Positions 1 through 5,231 of a stretch of DNA of 5,231 nucleotides are shown piece after piece. Source of the stretch: a bacterium HR39. GTDB taxonomy: Bacteria > Pseudomonadota > Alphaproteobacteria > Geminicoccales > Geminicoccaceae. Position 1 is the first letter of the stretch, and each line of letters begins with the position of its first letter. Made by a program: the position numbers and the translations under genes. Below the pieces are notes generated by a model, which saw only the letters and a program-made list of their open reading frames with translations, did no database searches and was not told the origin of the DNA. The DNA is taken from positions 1-5,231 of the forward strand of contig BEIP01000132.1 of assembly GCA_002898955.1 (NCBI GenBank). The letters run 5' to 3'.

Positions 1-1503
1 TAGGCCGGCGCGGATGTCGAGCCCCGCCGTGCCGCCCTCGCTCCACGCGACCGCCGCCGGCGTGCGCCCCCCGTCGGCCATCTCGAACTCGACCGCCTCG
101 CCGGGCGCGAGTTGCGGGGCGCCCGCGATGCGGGCGCCGTGGGAGGAGACCTCCGCGAGGCGGACCGAATGCCGCCGCCCCCGCACGTGCAGGAAGGCCG
201 CCTCGTCGACGGCGACACGAACCGTGCCGCGGCGCTCCTCCAGGTCGGTCGTCACCCGTTGCACGAACTGGGTCACCGAACGCGCGAGGTCGGCCGCGAC
301 CGCCTTGAGGGACTCGGACGCGGACAGGGCGCTGTCGGCGTGCCGCCGCGTCTCCAGGGTGGCCTGCGAGACCGAGACGGCTCCGGCGTGCGCCTCGGAA
401 CTGCCCTGGGCGACCTGCGCCACGGTGCGGGAGATCTCCTGTGTCGCCGCCCGCTGCTGGTCGACCGACACGGCAATCGACGTGGTCAGGGCGTTCACCT
501 CCTGCGTGGCCGAGGCCATCGCGTGGACGGAGCCGACGGTGCGCCGCGTCGAGGCCTGGATGGCCTCCACCTGGGACACGATCTCGTCGGCCGCCCGCAT
601 GGTCTGGCCCGACAGCGCCTTCACCTCCGAGGCCACCACCGCGAAGCCGCGGCCGGCGGCGCCGGCGCGCGCCGCCTCGATGGTGGCGTTGAGGGCGAGG
701 ATCGCCGTCTCCTCGGCGACGCCGCGGACGGTGGCCGCCGCCTCGCCCACGCGCGCGGCCAGCTCGCGACAGCGGCCGACCGCGTCCCTCGCACCGCCGC
801 AGCTCGCCACCGCCGCTGCCGCCGCCTCGCCCAGGCCCGCACTGCGGCGCGCGATGTCCTCGGCCGCCTGATGGATCTGGGCGACGGCACCCGCCGTGGC
901 CGAGACGTCGCGATCCGCCGTCTCGCCCGCCGCCGCGGCCTCGCGGGCGGCCGCCCGCAGGCTCTCCACGCTCTCGCGCAGCGCCGCCGCCACGGCCAGC
1001 ACGCCGCGCTCGAAGGCGTCGGTGGCCTCGGCGAACCGCCGCCGCTCTGCCGCGGTCCGCTCCAGCAGATGGTCGCCCCACGCCGTCCACTCCGCCAGCA
1101 GGCCGCGCAGGCCGCGCCGTACGATGCGCCGCTCGCGCCCGCGGGCCACCGCGTCGAGGCTGAGGCACAGCTCCCGCACGACGAGCTCGAAGCGGTCGCA
1201 GACGTCGTCGACGAGCACGGCCGCGCGCCCGAGGGCGCCGCCGCAGGGCGGCACGCCCACCCGGGCCTCGGTGTCGCCGTCCCGCAGCCGGGCGAGCGTG
1301 CCGGCGAGGCGGCGGATGCCTGAGAGCGCCGCGGCCGCGGCGAGGGCTGAGCCGAGCGCGGCCGCCAGGGCCGCGACCCGAAGCCCCGGAAAGGGGCCGA
1401 GCAGGTCCGCCTTGATTGCCGCCGCCGCCGCGAGAGAGCCGCCGAGTGCCAGCTCCGCAGCCGGCAGGCGGCCGAACAGGGAGATCGGCCATCCGCGGTT
1501 CAC
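1..1503 (-). CDS. Membrane methyl-accepting chemotaxis protein with C-terminal PilZ domain (CetA-like receptor), C-terminus cut by window
   Basis: Seen: 501 codons are open from a GTG at 1503 to the window edge with no stop. Residues about 14-30 and 42-61 are Ala/Leu-rich and look like two membrane helices joined by about 11 residues, so there is almost no periplasmic sensing domain. A HAMP-like stretch follows (GIRRLAGTLARLRDGD, 62-77), and a second amphipathic HAMP-like linker is possible at about 113-155. The MCP signalling hairpin tip lies near 264-297, with the family signature ALNATIEAARAG (270-281) and GRGFAVVASEVKALS (284-298). After the helical part, a PilZ domain starts near 422, with R425xxxR429 and an EVSSHG motif (451-456) close to the (D/N)xSxxG cyclic-di-GMP signature. 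Known: MCPs control CheA/CheW; PilZ domains bind cyclic di-GMP. Inferred: it takes its redox signal from the PAS protein encoded 11 nt upstream. The GTG start is supported by GGAG at 1514-1511 and by the short operon gap. The true C-terminus is not visible. Confidence is high for MCP and good for PilZ. Confidence 0.93.
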   Translation of the reverse strand, partial: MNRGWPISLFGRLPAAELALGGSLAAAAAIKADLLGPFPGLRVAALAAALGSALAAAAALSGIRRLAGTLARLRDGDTEARVGVPPCGGALGRAAVLVDDVCDRFELVVRELCLSLDAVARGRERRIVRRGLRGLLAEWTAWGDHLLERTAAERRRFAEATDAFERGVLAVAAALRESVESLRAAAREAAAAGETADRDVSATAGAVAQIHQAAEDIARRSAGLGEAAAAAVASCGGARDAVGRCRELAARVGEAAATVRGVAEETAILALNATIEAARAGAAGRGFAVVASEVKALSGQTMRAADEIVSQVEAIQASTRRTVGSVHAMASATQEVNALTTSIAVSVDQQRAATQEISRTVAQVAQGSSEAHAGAVSVSQATLETRRHADSALSASESLKAVAADLARSVTQFVQRVTTDLEERRGTVRVAVDEAAFLHVRGRRHSVRLAEVSSHGARIAGAPQLAPGEAVEFEMADGGRTPAAVAWSEGGTAGLDIRAGL

Positions 1504-1510
1504 GGTCCTG

Positions 1511-1514
1511 CTCC
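1511..1514 (-). promoter_or_regulatory. Ribosome binding site for the chemoreceptor GTG start
   Basis: GGAG lies directly after the TGA of the PAS gene and 7 nt before the GTG at 1503. No in-frame ATG is near, so this site decides the GTG start. The stop-SD-start packing suggests translational coupling of the two genes. Confidence 0.65.
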
Positions 1515-2057
1515 TCAGCGCACGAGTTCGAGGGAAAAGCGCGAGAGGTCGTCCCCGAAGGGCGCCAGCACCTCCCGCAGCCGCGCCTCGGCCGCGTCCA
1601 TCCCCGCGCGCGGATCGGCGTGCCGGCGCTCGATGTCGCGCAGCTCGGCGTAGAGCCGCTCCAGTCGTTCCTTGGCCCGCGCCGGCAGGGCCCGGCGGGT
1701 GGAATGGAAGCCGAGGATCGTCCCGTCCGGTCCGACCGTCGGCGTCACGTGGGCGAACACCCAGTAATGGGCACCGTCGGCGGCGAGGTTGACCGCGCCG
1801 AGGAAGACCTCCTCTCCGGCCTTCAGCAGCGACCACATGCGGCGGAAGACGCAGGACGGCATGAGCGGATGGCGCACGATGCGGTGCGGCCGGCCGACCG
1901 CTTCGCGTGGCGCGAAGCGGCTCACCTCGCAGAACAGGCGGTTTGCGTAAGTGATGACGCCGCGCGGGTCGGTCTTGGTGACGATGATCTCGTCGTCGGG
2001 AAAGGTGCGCTCGCGCCCGGTCGGCTCGGGCGGGCGGCGCTTCGTCCGCCTCCACAT
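1515..2057 (-). CDS. Aer-type PAS domain protein (CetB-like energy-taxis sensor)
   Basis: A 180-residue soluble protein. Residues about 20-125 form a PAS domain of the Aer family: ITYANRLFCEVSRF (35-48), GRPHRIVRHPLMP (55-67), MWSLLKAG (74-81), and GAHYWVFAHVTP (95-106). Family knowledge: in E. coli Aer this domain holds FAD and reports the redox state of the respiratory chain; the Asn, Arg-His and Trp positions tied to FAD binding are present here (N39, R62-H63, W75). The Asp that normally follows in the RHPDMP motif is Leu65. The C-terminal 55 residues are charged and probably helical, with no membrane segment and no MCP domain, so the sensor is detached from its transducer. The receptor gene follows after 11 nt. 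The ATG at 2057 is chosen because GGAGGA (2071-2066) lies 8 nt before it. A GTG at 2096 would add 13 residues. Domain assignment is very sure; the FAD and CetB roles are inferred. Confidence 0.93.
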   Translation of the reverse strand: MWRRTKRRPPEPTGRERTFPDDEIIVTKTDPRGVITYANRLFCEVSRFAPREAVGRPHRIVRHPLMPSCVFRRMWSLLKAGEEVFLGAVNLAADGAHYWVFAHVTPTVGPDGTILGFHSTRRALPARAKERLERLYAELRDIERRHADPRAGMDAAEARLREVLAPFGDDLSRFSLELVR

Positions 2058-2065
2058 GCACACGA

Positions 2066-2071
2066 TCCTCC
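2066..2071 (-). promoter_or_regulatory. Ribosome binding site selecting ATG 2057 of the PAS gene
   Basis: GGAGGA is followed by 8 nt and then ATG. It is stronger than the AGGA (2105-2102) in front of the alternative GTG at 2096. Its first G is also the last base of an inverted-repeat arm, so a hairpin in the mRNA could partly compete with ribosome access. Confidence 0.6.
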
Positions 2072-2097
2072 GTGCTGGCACCCGCGAATCCAGCACG
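2071..2097. repeat. 8-bp perfect inverted repeat in the leader of the PAS-chemoreceptor operon
   Basis: CGTGCTGG (2071-2078) and CCAGCACG (2090-2097) are exact reverse complements separated by 11 nt. The element sits in the 97-nt gap between the glycosyltransferase stop and the PAS start and abuts the Shine-Dalgarno site. It could be an operator for a dimeric regulator or an mRNA hairpin. No T-run follows on either strand, so it is not an intrinsic terminator. An 8-bp match can occur by chance in sequence this GC-rich. Confidence 0.45.
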
Positions 2098-2154
2098 CAA
2101 TTCCTGCGATCCGGTTAACGCGTCCCCGGCACGCGCGAGGCCGCCGGGCCGCCC

Positions 2155-3099
2155 TCAGGCGGCGGCCGTCGCGGAGAGTTCGGCGAGGATGGCGTCCACC
2201 GGCGGCACCCGCCGCATCACCTCGAAGGCGTCCGGGCGCACGTGCCTCTTCGCGATGTGCTCGCGCAGCAGGTCCTCGGTGACGGTGCCGGCCTCGAGGC
2301 ACTCGCGCAGCAGCGCGAAGAAATAGGCCTCCTGGCGCGGGTCGGGATGGCGCCGGTAGCGCGGCAGCAGGCCGTAGGGACCGAACAGCCGGCGGCGCGC
2401 GCGCATGAGCCAGGCGAAGGGCGGGAAGGGCTTGAAGTGCTCCACCGGAAGATAGTCCATCTTGAGTCCCGTCTTCCACGGCTGGGTGGAGCGGCGGGTC
2501 ATGTGGACCATCTTCGTGCGCGCGGTGAGACGGTCGAAGTCGTTCCACTCGGGCTCGAGTTCGCCGATGGTGGCGGGATCTTCCGCTTCCAGCCCCATCC
2601 AGGCGCGGTAGTCGAGATCGCCGGAAAACAGCCGGTCGAACTGCTCCTCCACCTTCCAGTGGCGCAGCTTCGCGCAGTCGAGCAGCATCACCGAGCTGGC
2701 GTAGCGCCCGCGCACGGCCGCCTTCACCCCGTCGTGGGTGCGGCACATGATGGCCTTTCCGCCCATGTCGCGCTCGAACAGCTCGACCACGTCGCCCACG
2801 GCGAAGATGTCGGGATCGACTACCACGGCGCGGCCGCGGTAGCCCATGAGCTCCGGCGGGGCGAAGCGCAGGGGCGTGAAGGACTGCAGGTCCTCGTTGA
2901 GCCAGGGCACCCACGATCCGCCGCGCAGATATTCGCGCCCCTGGTAGCGTTCGAAGAAGGGAAAGTCCTCGCGGCGGATGATGCGCACCTCGAGCGAGTC
3001 GGGCCGGCGCGACTGGCGCTTCATCGAGTGTGCCGACACGAGGGCGCCGACGAACTGCTTGTCGTTGGTGTGCACGAAGACGCAGCGGGGCTCGTCCAT
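2155..3099 (-). CDS. Glycosyltransferase family 8-like protein
   Basis: 314 residues, with no signal peptide or membrane helix, so probably a cytoplasmic GT-A fold enzyme. The GT8 landmarks appear in order. HTNDKQFVGALVSAHSMKR (10-28) resembles the N-terminal nucleotide-sugar strand and helix. AVVVDPDIFAVGDVVELF (91-108) carries the DxD-type metal/UDP-sugar motif as D95-P-D97. ASSVMLLDCAKLRHW (134-148) matches the usual NSGVML region. The C-terminal HMTRRSTQPWKTG (199-211) matches the HxxGxxKPW motif that closes the site over the diphosphate. After about residue 250 a charged tail of some 60 residues has no motif I know. The donor and acceptor cannot be told from sequence. The ATG at 3099 is supported by GGAGGAG (3113-3107) 7 nt upstream; the frame stays open further upstream to 3552 but that part is antisense to the PhoX-like gene. 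The 97-nt gap leaves it open whether the gene shares a transcript with the PAS operon. Confidence 0.8.
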   Translation of the reverse strand: MDEPRCVFVHTNDKQFVGALVSAHSMKRQSRRPDSLEVRIIRREDFPFFERYQGREYLRGGSWVPWLNEDLQSFTPLRFAPPELMGYRGRAVVVDPDIFAVGDVVELFERDMGGKAIMCRTHDGVKAAVRGRYASSVMLLDCAKLRHWKVEEQFDRLFSGDLDYRAWMGLEAEDPATIGELEPEWNDFDRLTARTKMVHMTRRSTQPWKTGLKMDYLPVEHFKPFPPFAWLMRARRRLFGPYGLLPRYRRHPDPRQEAYFFALLRECLEAGTVTEDLLREHIAKRHVRPDAFEVMRRVPPVDAILAELSATAAA

Positions 3100-3106
3100 C
3101 ACTCCG

Positions 3107-3113
3107 CTCCTCC
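3107..3113 (-). promoter_or_regulatory. Ribosome binding site of the GT8-like gene
   Basis: GGAGGAG lies 7 nt before the ATG at 3099. It fixes the start in a frame that otherwise stays open far upstream. Confidence 0.65.
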
Positions 3114-3193
3114 GTCGTTGGCCTCCTCCGGCGGCACCGCCGGCCGGCCGCGGCCCGCGCCGGCGACGGTAGCACCGGCCCGCCCACCGGCAA

Positions 3194-3225
3194 GGGGCGC
3201 GGCGGTCCCACCACGGGGCGCGGCG
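3194..3225. repeat. Pair of identical 11-bp direct repeats, 21 bp apart
   Basis: GGGGCGCGGCG occurs at 3194-3204 and again at 3215-3225. The start-to-start distance of 21 bp is two helical turns, which would put both copies on one DNA face. The unit is low in complexity, so chance is a real alternative. Confidence 0.35.
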
Positions 3226-3268
3226 CGTCATCCTCCCGTCGCCGGCCCGTCGACGGTCCGTCACCGGC
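3225..3268 (+). repeat. Tandem 11-bp repeats with Pho-box-like spacing
   Basis: Three adjacent units, CCGTCGCCGGC (3236-3246), CCGTCGACGGT (3247-3257) and CCGTCACCGGC (3258-3268), share 8 of 11 positions in all three copies. A degenerate fourth unit, GCGTCATCCTC (3225-3235), precedes them. GTC therefore recurs at 3227, 3238, 3249 and 3260, exactly every 11 bp. PhoB boxes are 7-bp direct repeats near CTGTCAT separated by 4 bp, hence the same 11-bp period. Here the second base of each 7-mer is C rather than T. The array ends 81 nt before the start of a PhoX-family gene, a classical PhoB target. The binding protein is inferred, not shown. The middle unit also contains the palindrome CCGTCGACGG. 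Confidence 0.5.
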
Positions 3269-3333
3269 GCGGGCGAGACGGTGGCCGCGCCGCTTCGCGT
3301 GTGCGGCGCATGGCAGGATGGACCCGCCGGAAA

Positions 3334-3342
3334 GGGAGGAGG
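3334..3342 (+). promoter_or_regulatory. Ribosome binding site of the PhoX-like gene
   Basis: GGGAGGAGG ends 3 nt before the ATG at 3346. Pairing with its first GGGAG instead gives a 7-nt spacer. It supports the start that also yields the signal peptide. Confidence 0.65.
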
Positions 3343-3345
3343 ACC

Positions 3346-3981
3346 ATGGCGGGACGTCGGGAGCTGATGGCGGCGATGCTGCTGGCGACCGCGCTCACCG
3401 CACCGGCGGCCGCGGCGGAGCTGCGTTCGGAGCGCTTTGTCGGCATGGCGGCGCCGAAGACGGCGGCGGAGATGGCCCGCGCCTACAGCGAGGCCGTGGT
3501 GGAAGACACGTGGAGCGACGGGCGCGGGGAGCGCGTGCCGCTCGTCTGGCACCAGCTCTGCTCCAACCGCGACCGCATCGGAGGCAATTTGTGGGAGGCC
3601 GGCCGACTGTTCGACGCCTGGGGACAGGGGCTGGTCGATCCCAACGGCGATCCGGTGATCGCCGGGACTCCGGACGGCACGAAGCTGCTCGATTCGGGCG
3701 GCCTAACCACGGCCGGCGGGGAGCCGGTGGAGTTCCACGTGGTGCAGTGGGAATACGACTGGATCCTCGACGACGGCAGTGAGGTGCGCACGCGCGAGGG
3801 CTGGTATCCGCGCATGCCCATGAGCGCCGTCGTCGACCGGCTGGCGCAGGATCCGACCACCGGCCGGCTGCGGGTGGAGAGCCAGTCCTTCGTCGACTTC
3901 GCCGGTGTGGGCGGCCTGTGGATCGCCTGTGCGGCCACGCGCACGCCGTGGAACGCCCATCTGCGGGGCGAGGAGGACTAA
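3346..3981 (+). CDS. N-terminal fragment of the PhoX-like protein as read to the premature stop
   Basis: If TAA is obeyed, the product is 211 residues: a signal peptide, then the N-terminal part of the DUF839 fold ending at GEED, right after the conserved Cys195 and TPW motif. Such a piece would lack most of the active site and should be inactive. It is the only part of the gene with its own clear start, ribosome site and stop. Confidence 0.6.
   Translation: MAGRRELMAAMLLATALTAPAAAAELRSERFVGMAAPKTAAEMARAYSEAVVEDTWSDGRGERVPLVWHQLCSNRDRIGGNLWEAGRLFDAWGQGLVDPNGDPVIAGTPDGTKLLDSGGLTTAGGEPVEFHVVQWEYDWILDDGSEVRTREGWYPRMPMSAVVDRLAQDPTTGRLRVESQSFVDFAGVGGLWIACAATRTPWNAHLRGEED
3979..3981 (+). other. 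In-frame premature stop codon (TAA)
   Basis: The codons around it read GAG GAG GAC TAA GAC CTC TTC GAT. The frame is identical on both sides, so there is no frameshift; one base change from a sense codon explains it. TAC (Tyr) is the most likely ancestor given the GC-rich codon use. Confidence 0.85.
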
Positions 3982-4002
3982 GACCTCTTCGATGGGAGCA
4001 AG

Positions 4003-5231
4003 GTGGACCGCTCGGCCGAGGGACTGACGCGGCTTCACTTCCGCGGCCAGAAGAAGGCCAGTCCCTATGACTACGGCTATCCGGTGGAGATTTCCGTGGC
4101 GCCCGACGGCACCTCCCGCGCCGTCAGGCACGACGCCATGGGACGGGCGTCCTGGGAGGTGGCGGCGGTGGCACCCGACGGGAAGACCGTCTACTACGGC
4201 GACGACGGGCGCTACACCGGCCTCTTCCTGTTCGTCGCCGACCGGCCGGGCGATCTCTCCTCCGGCACGCTCTACGCGGCGACGTGGGTGCAGGTGAGCG
4301 CCGAGGGCGGTGGCGAGGCCGAACTGAAATGGATCCGCCTCGGCCACGGCACGGGTGCGGAGCTGCGCGAGCTCGCCCGCAGCGAGCGCTTCTCCTCCAC
4401 CGAGAGCACCATCTTCGAGTTCGCCGACGGGCCGCAGGAGGGATTCACCGCCATCCAGGCGGGGACGAAGAAGCCCGGATACGTGCGGCTGCGCCCGGGC
4501 AAGGAGGAGGTGGCTCCGTTCCTCGAGACCCGTCGCTACGCGGCGCTCCGCGGGGCCACCACCGAATTCAACGAGATGGAGGACGTGGACTTCGATCCGC
4601 TCACCAGGCGGGTCTTCGTCGCCATGTCCCGCATCGAGGAGGGCATGACGGAGAACGACGGCGGTCCGCGCGACGACATCCGCCTGCCGAAGAACGGGGC
4701 GGGCGCGGTCTACGAGCTGGAGACGGCCACCGGCGTCACCGACACCGACGGGCAGCCGATCGCCAGCGAGTGGGTGGCGGTGCGGATGAAGGCGATCCCC
4801 GCGCTCACCGGGCGCGATCTGCCCGCGCCCGACGCGCTGGGCAACCGTTCCGATCCGGACCGCGTGGCCGAACCCGACAATCTCGCGCTGGCACCGTCGA
4901 TCCGCAAGCTGTTCGTCTACGAGGACAGCGGGCGGCACACCAACGACTTCGTCTGGGCCTACGATCTCGAGACCGGCGAGGTCGCCCGCATCGCCTCGGT
5001 GCCGGCCGGAGCCGAAACGGCGGGCAGCTTCGTCGTCGAGGACTGGAACGGCTACGCCTACATCATGCTCAACTACCAGCACGCCGGCGAGGACCTCGAG
5101 GAGCGGAAGATGGATCCGGCGCTGCTCGCCGAGCTGCGCATGCGCATCGATCCGCGGATCGCCGGCGTGGGCTATTTCGGGCCGCTTCCCGCCTTCCCCA
5201 CCGGCGGCGCGCCCCGCGTCCCGTTGAGATC
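4003..5231 (+). CDS. C-terminal fragment of the PhoX-like gene, possible restart at GTG 4003, 3' partial
   Basis: From the stop to the window edge there are 416 sense codons with family-like sequence, including EPDNLALAP and YQHAGE. The first in-frame start-type codon is GTG 4003, with GGGAG ending 4 nt before it, which is a tight spacing. The next in-frame ATG is 4138. A restarted product would have no signal peptide and would stay in the cytoplasm, where this enzyme class is not expected to work. Independent expression is therefore doubtful. Listed so that the preserved coding sequence is not lost. Confidence 0.4.
   Translation, partial: MDRSAEGLTRLHFRGQKKASPYDYGYPVEISVAPDGTSRAVRHDAMGRASWEVAAVAPDGKTVYYGDDGRYTGLFLFVADRPGDLSSGTLYAATWVQVSAEGGGEAELKWIRLGHGTGAELRELARSERFSSTESTIFEFADGPQEGFTAIQAGTKKPGYVRLRPGKEEVAPFLETRRYAALRGATTEFNEMEDVDFDPLTRRVFVAMSRIEEGMTENDGGPRDDIRLPKNGAGAVYELETATGVTDTDGQPIASEWVAVRMKAIPALTGRDLPAPDALGNRSDPDRVAEPDNLALAPSIRKLFVYEDSGRHTNDFVWAYDLETGEVARIASVPAGAETAGSFVVEDWNGYAYIMLNYQHAGEDLEERKMDPALLAELRMRIDPRIAGVGYFGPLPAFPTGGAPRVPLR

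Larger units (their letters stand above)
3100..3345. promoter_or_regulatory. Divergent intergenic region between the GT8-like and PhoX-like genes
   Basis: This 246-nt stretch must hold the promoters of both divergent genes. I see no convincing -35/-10 pair on either strand by eye, which is common for GC-rich genomes. It holds an array of 11-bp direct repeats (3225-3268), a pair of identical 11-mers 21 bp apart (3194-3204 and 3215-3225), and a strong purine-rich ribosome binding site at 3334-3342. No small gene with a credible start and ribosome site was found in it. Confidence 0.6.
3346..5231 (+). pseudogene. PhoX/DUF839-family alkaline phosphatase-like gene interrupted by an in-frame TAA, 3' end cut by window
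   Basis: The frame from ATG 3346 runs 628 codons to the window edge with only one stop, TAA at codon 212 (3979-3981). Residues 1-24 look like a signal peptide: an Arg pair at 4-5, a hydrophobic stretch from about 8, and likely cleavage after the Ala run before Glu25. The Arg pair followed by ELM is only partly like a Tat motif, although PhoX enzymes are usually Tat-exported. PhoX landmarks appear on both sides of the stop: C195 and TPWNAHLRGEED (200-211), where the family has C...TPWxTxxxxEE; FNEMEDVDFDP near codons 408-418; EPDNLALAP near 509-517; and YQHAGE near 577-582, where relatives have QHPG. Known: PhoX enzymes are iron/calcium-dependent periplasmic or secreted phosphomonoesterases. 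Loss of everything after residue 211 would remove most of the propeller fold and metal ligands. It could be a recent pseudogene, a sequencing error or, least likely, a read-through gene. Start supported by GGGAGGAGG at 3334-3342. Confidence 0.8.

Noticed and set aside
112..1323. Long plus-strand open frames (14-871, 112-1323, 896-1792) over the chemoreceptor gene
   Set aside because: They are antisense to a clearly recognisable MCP; their translations are Arg/Ala/Pro-rich with no family motif, which is typical of GC-rich shadow frames.
2074..2093. Sigma-54-like GG-N10-GC element on the minus strand before the PAS gene
   Set aside because: Only the GG and GC dinucleotides fit, the rest of TGGCAC-N5-TTGC is absent, and a start there would leave no room for the ribosome site.
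2148..2163. Stem GCCGCC-CTCA-GGCGGC over the stop codon of the GT8-like gene, as a terminator
   Set aside because: Only 6 bp, and no T-run follows on the minus strand. Such short GC stems are expected often in this base composition.
1922..3214. 430-residue minus-strand frame overlapping the GT8-like and PAS genes
   Set aside because: It is Arg/Pro-rich and out of frame with both recognisable proteins, so it is a shadow.
2242..3702. 579-residue plus-strand frame starting at 2242 that runs in frame into the PhoX-like gene
   Set aside because: Its first two thirds are antisense to the GT8-like gene and the intergenic region. The real start is ATG 3346, supported by a ribosome site and signal peptide.
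3992..4027. ATG 3992 just after the premature stop as a restart site
   Set aside because: It is out of frame with the PhoX coding sequence and meets TGA after 11 codons.
3703..5082. 459-residue minus-strand frame antisense to the PhoX-like gene
   Set aside because: The plus strand carries PhoX motifs throughout this span. The antisense translation is His/Val/Gly/Arg-rich without motifs and has no good ribosome site that I can see.

Overview
The window looks like a piece of a very GC-rich proteobacterial chromosome. An alphaproteobacterium of the Rhodospirillales kind would fit: codon third positions are almost all G or C, and the gene content combines Aer-type PAS, a chemoreceptor with PilZ, and PhoX. 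The lineage is an inference from style and gene content; no marker gene is present. I see no rRNA, tRNA, CRISPR array, insertion sequence or intrinsic terminator.

Layout. Three genes lie head to tail on the minus strand. From upstream to downstream they are a GT8-like glycosyltransferase (3099 to 2155), an Aer-type PAS protein (2057 to 1515), and a membrane chemoreceptor with a C-terminal PilZ domain (1503 to beyond base 1, C-terminus cut by the window). The PAS and chemoreceptor genes are 11 nt apart and almost certainly form one operon. The glycosyltransferase is 97 nt upstream of them and may or may not share their transcript. Divergently, a plus-strand gene starts at 3346 and runs off the right edge. 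It encodes a secreted PhoX/DUF839-family phosphatase-like protein, but its reading frame is broken by one in-frame TAA at 3979-3981. Coding continues in exactly the same frame for at least 416 codons after the stop.

How the parts fit. The PAS protein plus the receptor read as a split (bipartite) energy-taxis receptor of the CetB/CetA type known from Campylobacter jejuni. The redox-sensing PAS domain is a separate small protein and the receptor has only a membrane hairpin with almost no periplasmic part. The unusual addition is the PilZ domain on the receptor's C-terminus, which would let cyclic di-GMP modulate the same signalling unit. The PhoX-like gene is a separate theme, organic phosphate scavenging. 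Its upstream region carries tandem 11-bp repeats whose spacing matches that of PhoB boxes, although the sequence match is imperfect.

The two non-coding stretches are the 246-nt divergent intergenic region (3100-3345) and the 97-nt gap (2058-2154). Both carry repeat structure, described below. The long open frames antisense to these genes are shadows caused by high GC.
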